Shown here: piece after piece, positions 63,099 through 64,000 of the stretch | Numbering within the stretch: the first letter of the stretch is position 1 | How the letters are laid out: the number at the start of each line of letters is the position of its first letter | NCBI GenBank assembly: GCA_020636325.1 | Contig: JACJYC010000023.1 | Span: forward strand, 1 to 64,000 | Length of the DNA stretch: 64,000 bases | Source of the DNA: Lewinellaceae bacterium | Lineage (GTDB): Bacteria > Bacteroidota > Bacteroidia > Chitinophagales > Saprospiraceae | Reading direction: 5' to 3' | Notes under the pieces: model-generated | The model's database searches: none | What the model was told of the DNA's origin: nothing | What the model saw: only the letters and a program-made list of their open reading frames with translations | Program-made: the position numbers and the translations under genes

Positions 63099-64000
63099 TT
63101 GAGGAAATTTACACTATATCAGCTGCTGATATTTCTTTGGGGAATTCATCCTTCCATCGCCCAGCAATTGCGTTTCGAAAGGTACACCATGGAAGATGGG
63201 CTTTCCAATCCCGGCACCTATTGGCTGAAAAGCCTTATCCAGGACCGGGAAGGCTTTCTCTGGTTCACCACGTTCAACGGCCTGAACCGTTTCGACGGCA
63301 AAAATTTCAAGGTTTTCCAGTACGATGACCAATTGCCTAAAAGTTTGGGCGACAACCTGACAACCGGCATATGTGAGGCGGATGACGGCCGGATCTGGGT
63401 TGGCACCGCTTCGGGCATCTATATCTTTGACCCGGTAACGGAAACTTTTGATTACATCGAACCTGAACCGGATGAACCCGGGGGCCTTTGCGGCCGTCAG
63501 ATCAATTTTATCGGTAAGGATCATGAGGGAAACATGTGGGTGGGAACCGGCTCCAACGGGGTATGCCGATGGTCGCCGAAATCGGGGACATTCACCGGTT
63601 TCGGGAATTATTTCAAAGATGGGCTGGTTTTTTATCAGCAAAAAGACGGGACTATATGGGTAGGCAATATCGACGGCCTTCATCGGAAACTGCCGGGGAA
63701 GGACAGCTTTCAACTGGTTCGGCTGACCGCATCAACCCTGAATGGGCGCCCGCTTCCGGCTTCGGATATAGCGGAACTTCCGGACGGGCAACTTTTCATC
63801 GCTTCCTCGGGCTACGGTTTGTGGAAGTATGCGCCTGCCACGGGGCGATTCGAGGATCTGACGGCATCTTTCAGTCCTGAATTCTCAACTTCGCTGAGAT
63901 GTCTTGTGACGGATAAAGCGGGCAGGATCTGGATGGGGGCAACCCGGGAGATCCAACGGTATGATCCGGTCACAGGGCTTTTTCATGCATTCCGGTTTGA
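63099..64000 (+). CDS. two-component regulator propeller-domain protein, N-terminal part
   Basis: The gene runs off the window end. A TTG at 63099 follows an in-frame stop by two codons and gives a good signal peptide ending IAQQ; no ATG is available before 'YTMEDGLS'. The visible 300 codons are Reg_prop blades: 'MEDGLSN', 'DREGFLWFTTFNGLNRFDG', 'DDGRIWVGTASGIYIFD', 'HEGNMWVGTGSNGVCRW' and 'KAGRIWMGATREIQRYD'. This is the periplasmic sensor domain typical of hybrid two-component systems; the rest is outside the window. Confidence 0.88.
   Translation, partial: MRKFTLYQLLIFLWGIHPSIAQQLRFERYTMEDGLSNPGTYWLKSLIQDREGFLWFTTFNGLNRFDGKNFKVFQYDDQLPKSLGDNLTTGICEADDGRIWVGTASGIYIFDPVTETFDYIEPEPDEPGGLCGRQINFIGKDHEGNMWVGTGSNGVCRWSPKSGTFTGFGNYFKDGLVFYQQKDGTIWVGNIDGLHRKLPGKDSFQLVRLTASTLNGRPLPASDIAELPDGQLFIASSGYGLWKYAPATGRFEDLTASFSPEFSTSLRCLVTDKAGRIWMGATREIQRYDPVTGLFHAFRF

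Overview
The window looks like a chromosomal segment from a Bacteroidota bacterium, most likely of the Saprospiria type; this is inferred from gene content, since no rRNA is present. Supporting signs are a SusC/SusD pair, FG-GAP/ASPIC-UnbV and two-component-regulator propeller proteins, lipoprotein signals, an AURKAIP1/COX24-type basic peptide, an orphan effector-associated domain, few Shine-Dalgarno sequences, and repeated promoter boxes of the Bacteroidota form TTTG-N19-20-TAnnTTTG. Coding DNA is moderately GC-rich and the spacers are AT-rich. I saw no tRNA, rRNA, CRISPR array, insertion sequence or prophage.

Layout. 1-6350: the end of a beta-propeller protein, a fused amidohydrolase-outer membrane barrel protein, a SnoaL-like remnant, a class C beta-lactamase-like serine hydrolase and a secreted beta-helix protein. 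6387-17405 (minus strand): an outer-membrane uptake locus with SusC, SusD, a giant FG-GAP/UnbV lipoprotein and a PhyH dioxygenase, preceded by a secreted FAD oxidoreductase. The SusC promoter carries a palindromic operator in its spacer and a second one 40 bp upstream. 17579-28279: mfd, a zinc-ribbon membrane protein, a TPR protein, an ECF sigma/anti-sigma/Spy-like cassette, metF, and yicC-gmk-apaG. 28548-37830: HU, a TPR protein, the COX24-like peptide, RNase G, a coiled-coil protein, mutL, two rhomboids and an EEP-family hydrolase. 38104-43342: YjbQ, a DUF2652 protein and the succinate dehydrogenase operon. 43488-50719: a hypothetical protein, a lone hisH, and minus-strand runs accA-DUF6913-dapA-EAD11-ltrA and ompH-ompH-murI. 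51083-64000: hutH, an esterase, a di-heme peroxidase, two lipoprotein cyclophilins (one with a PKD domain), a polyphosphate-type glucokinase, a polysaccharide flippase, an M42 peptidase, an SDR, an AraC regulator and the start of another propeller protein.

Most genes are housekeeping. The unusual content lies in the amidohydrolase-Omp85 fusion, the operator architecture of the SusC promoter, the SusCD-UnbV-PhyH operon, the lone EAD11-type protein, and a set of intergenic short-unit repeat arrays (7-mers and 8-mers, each spacer with its own unit). One of these arrays encodes the C-terminus of HutH.
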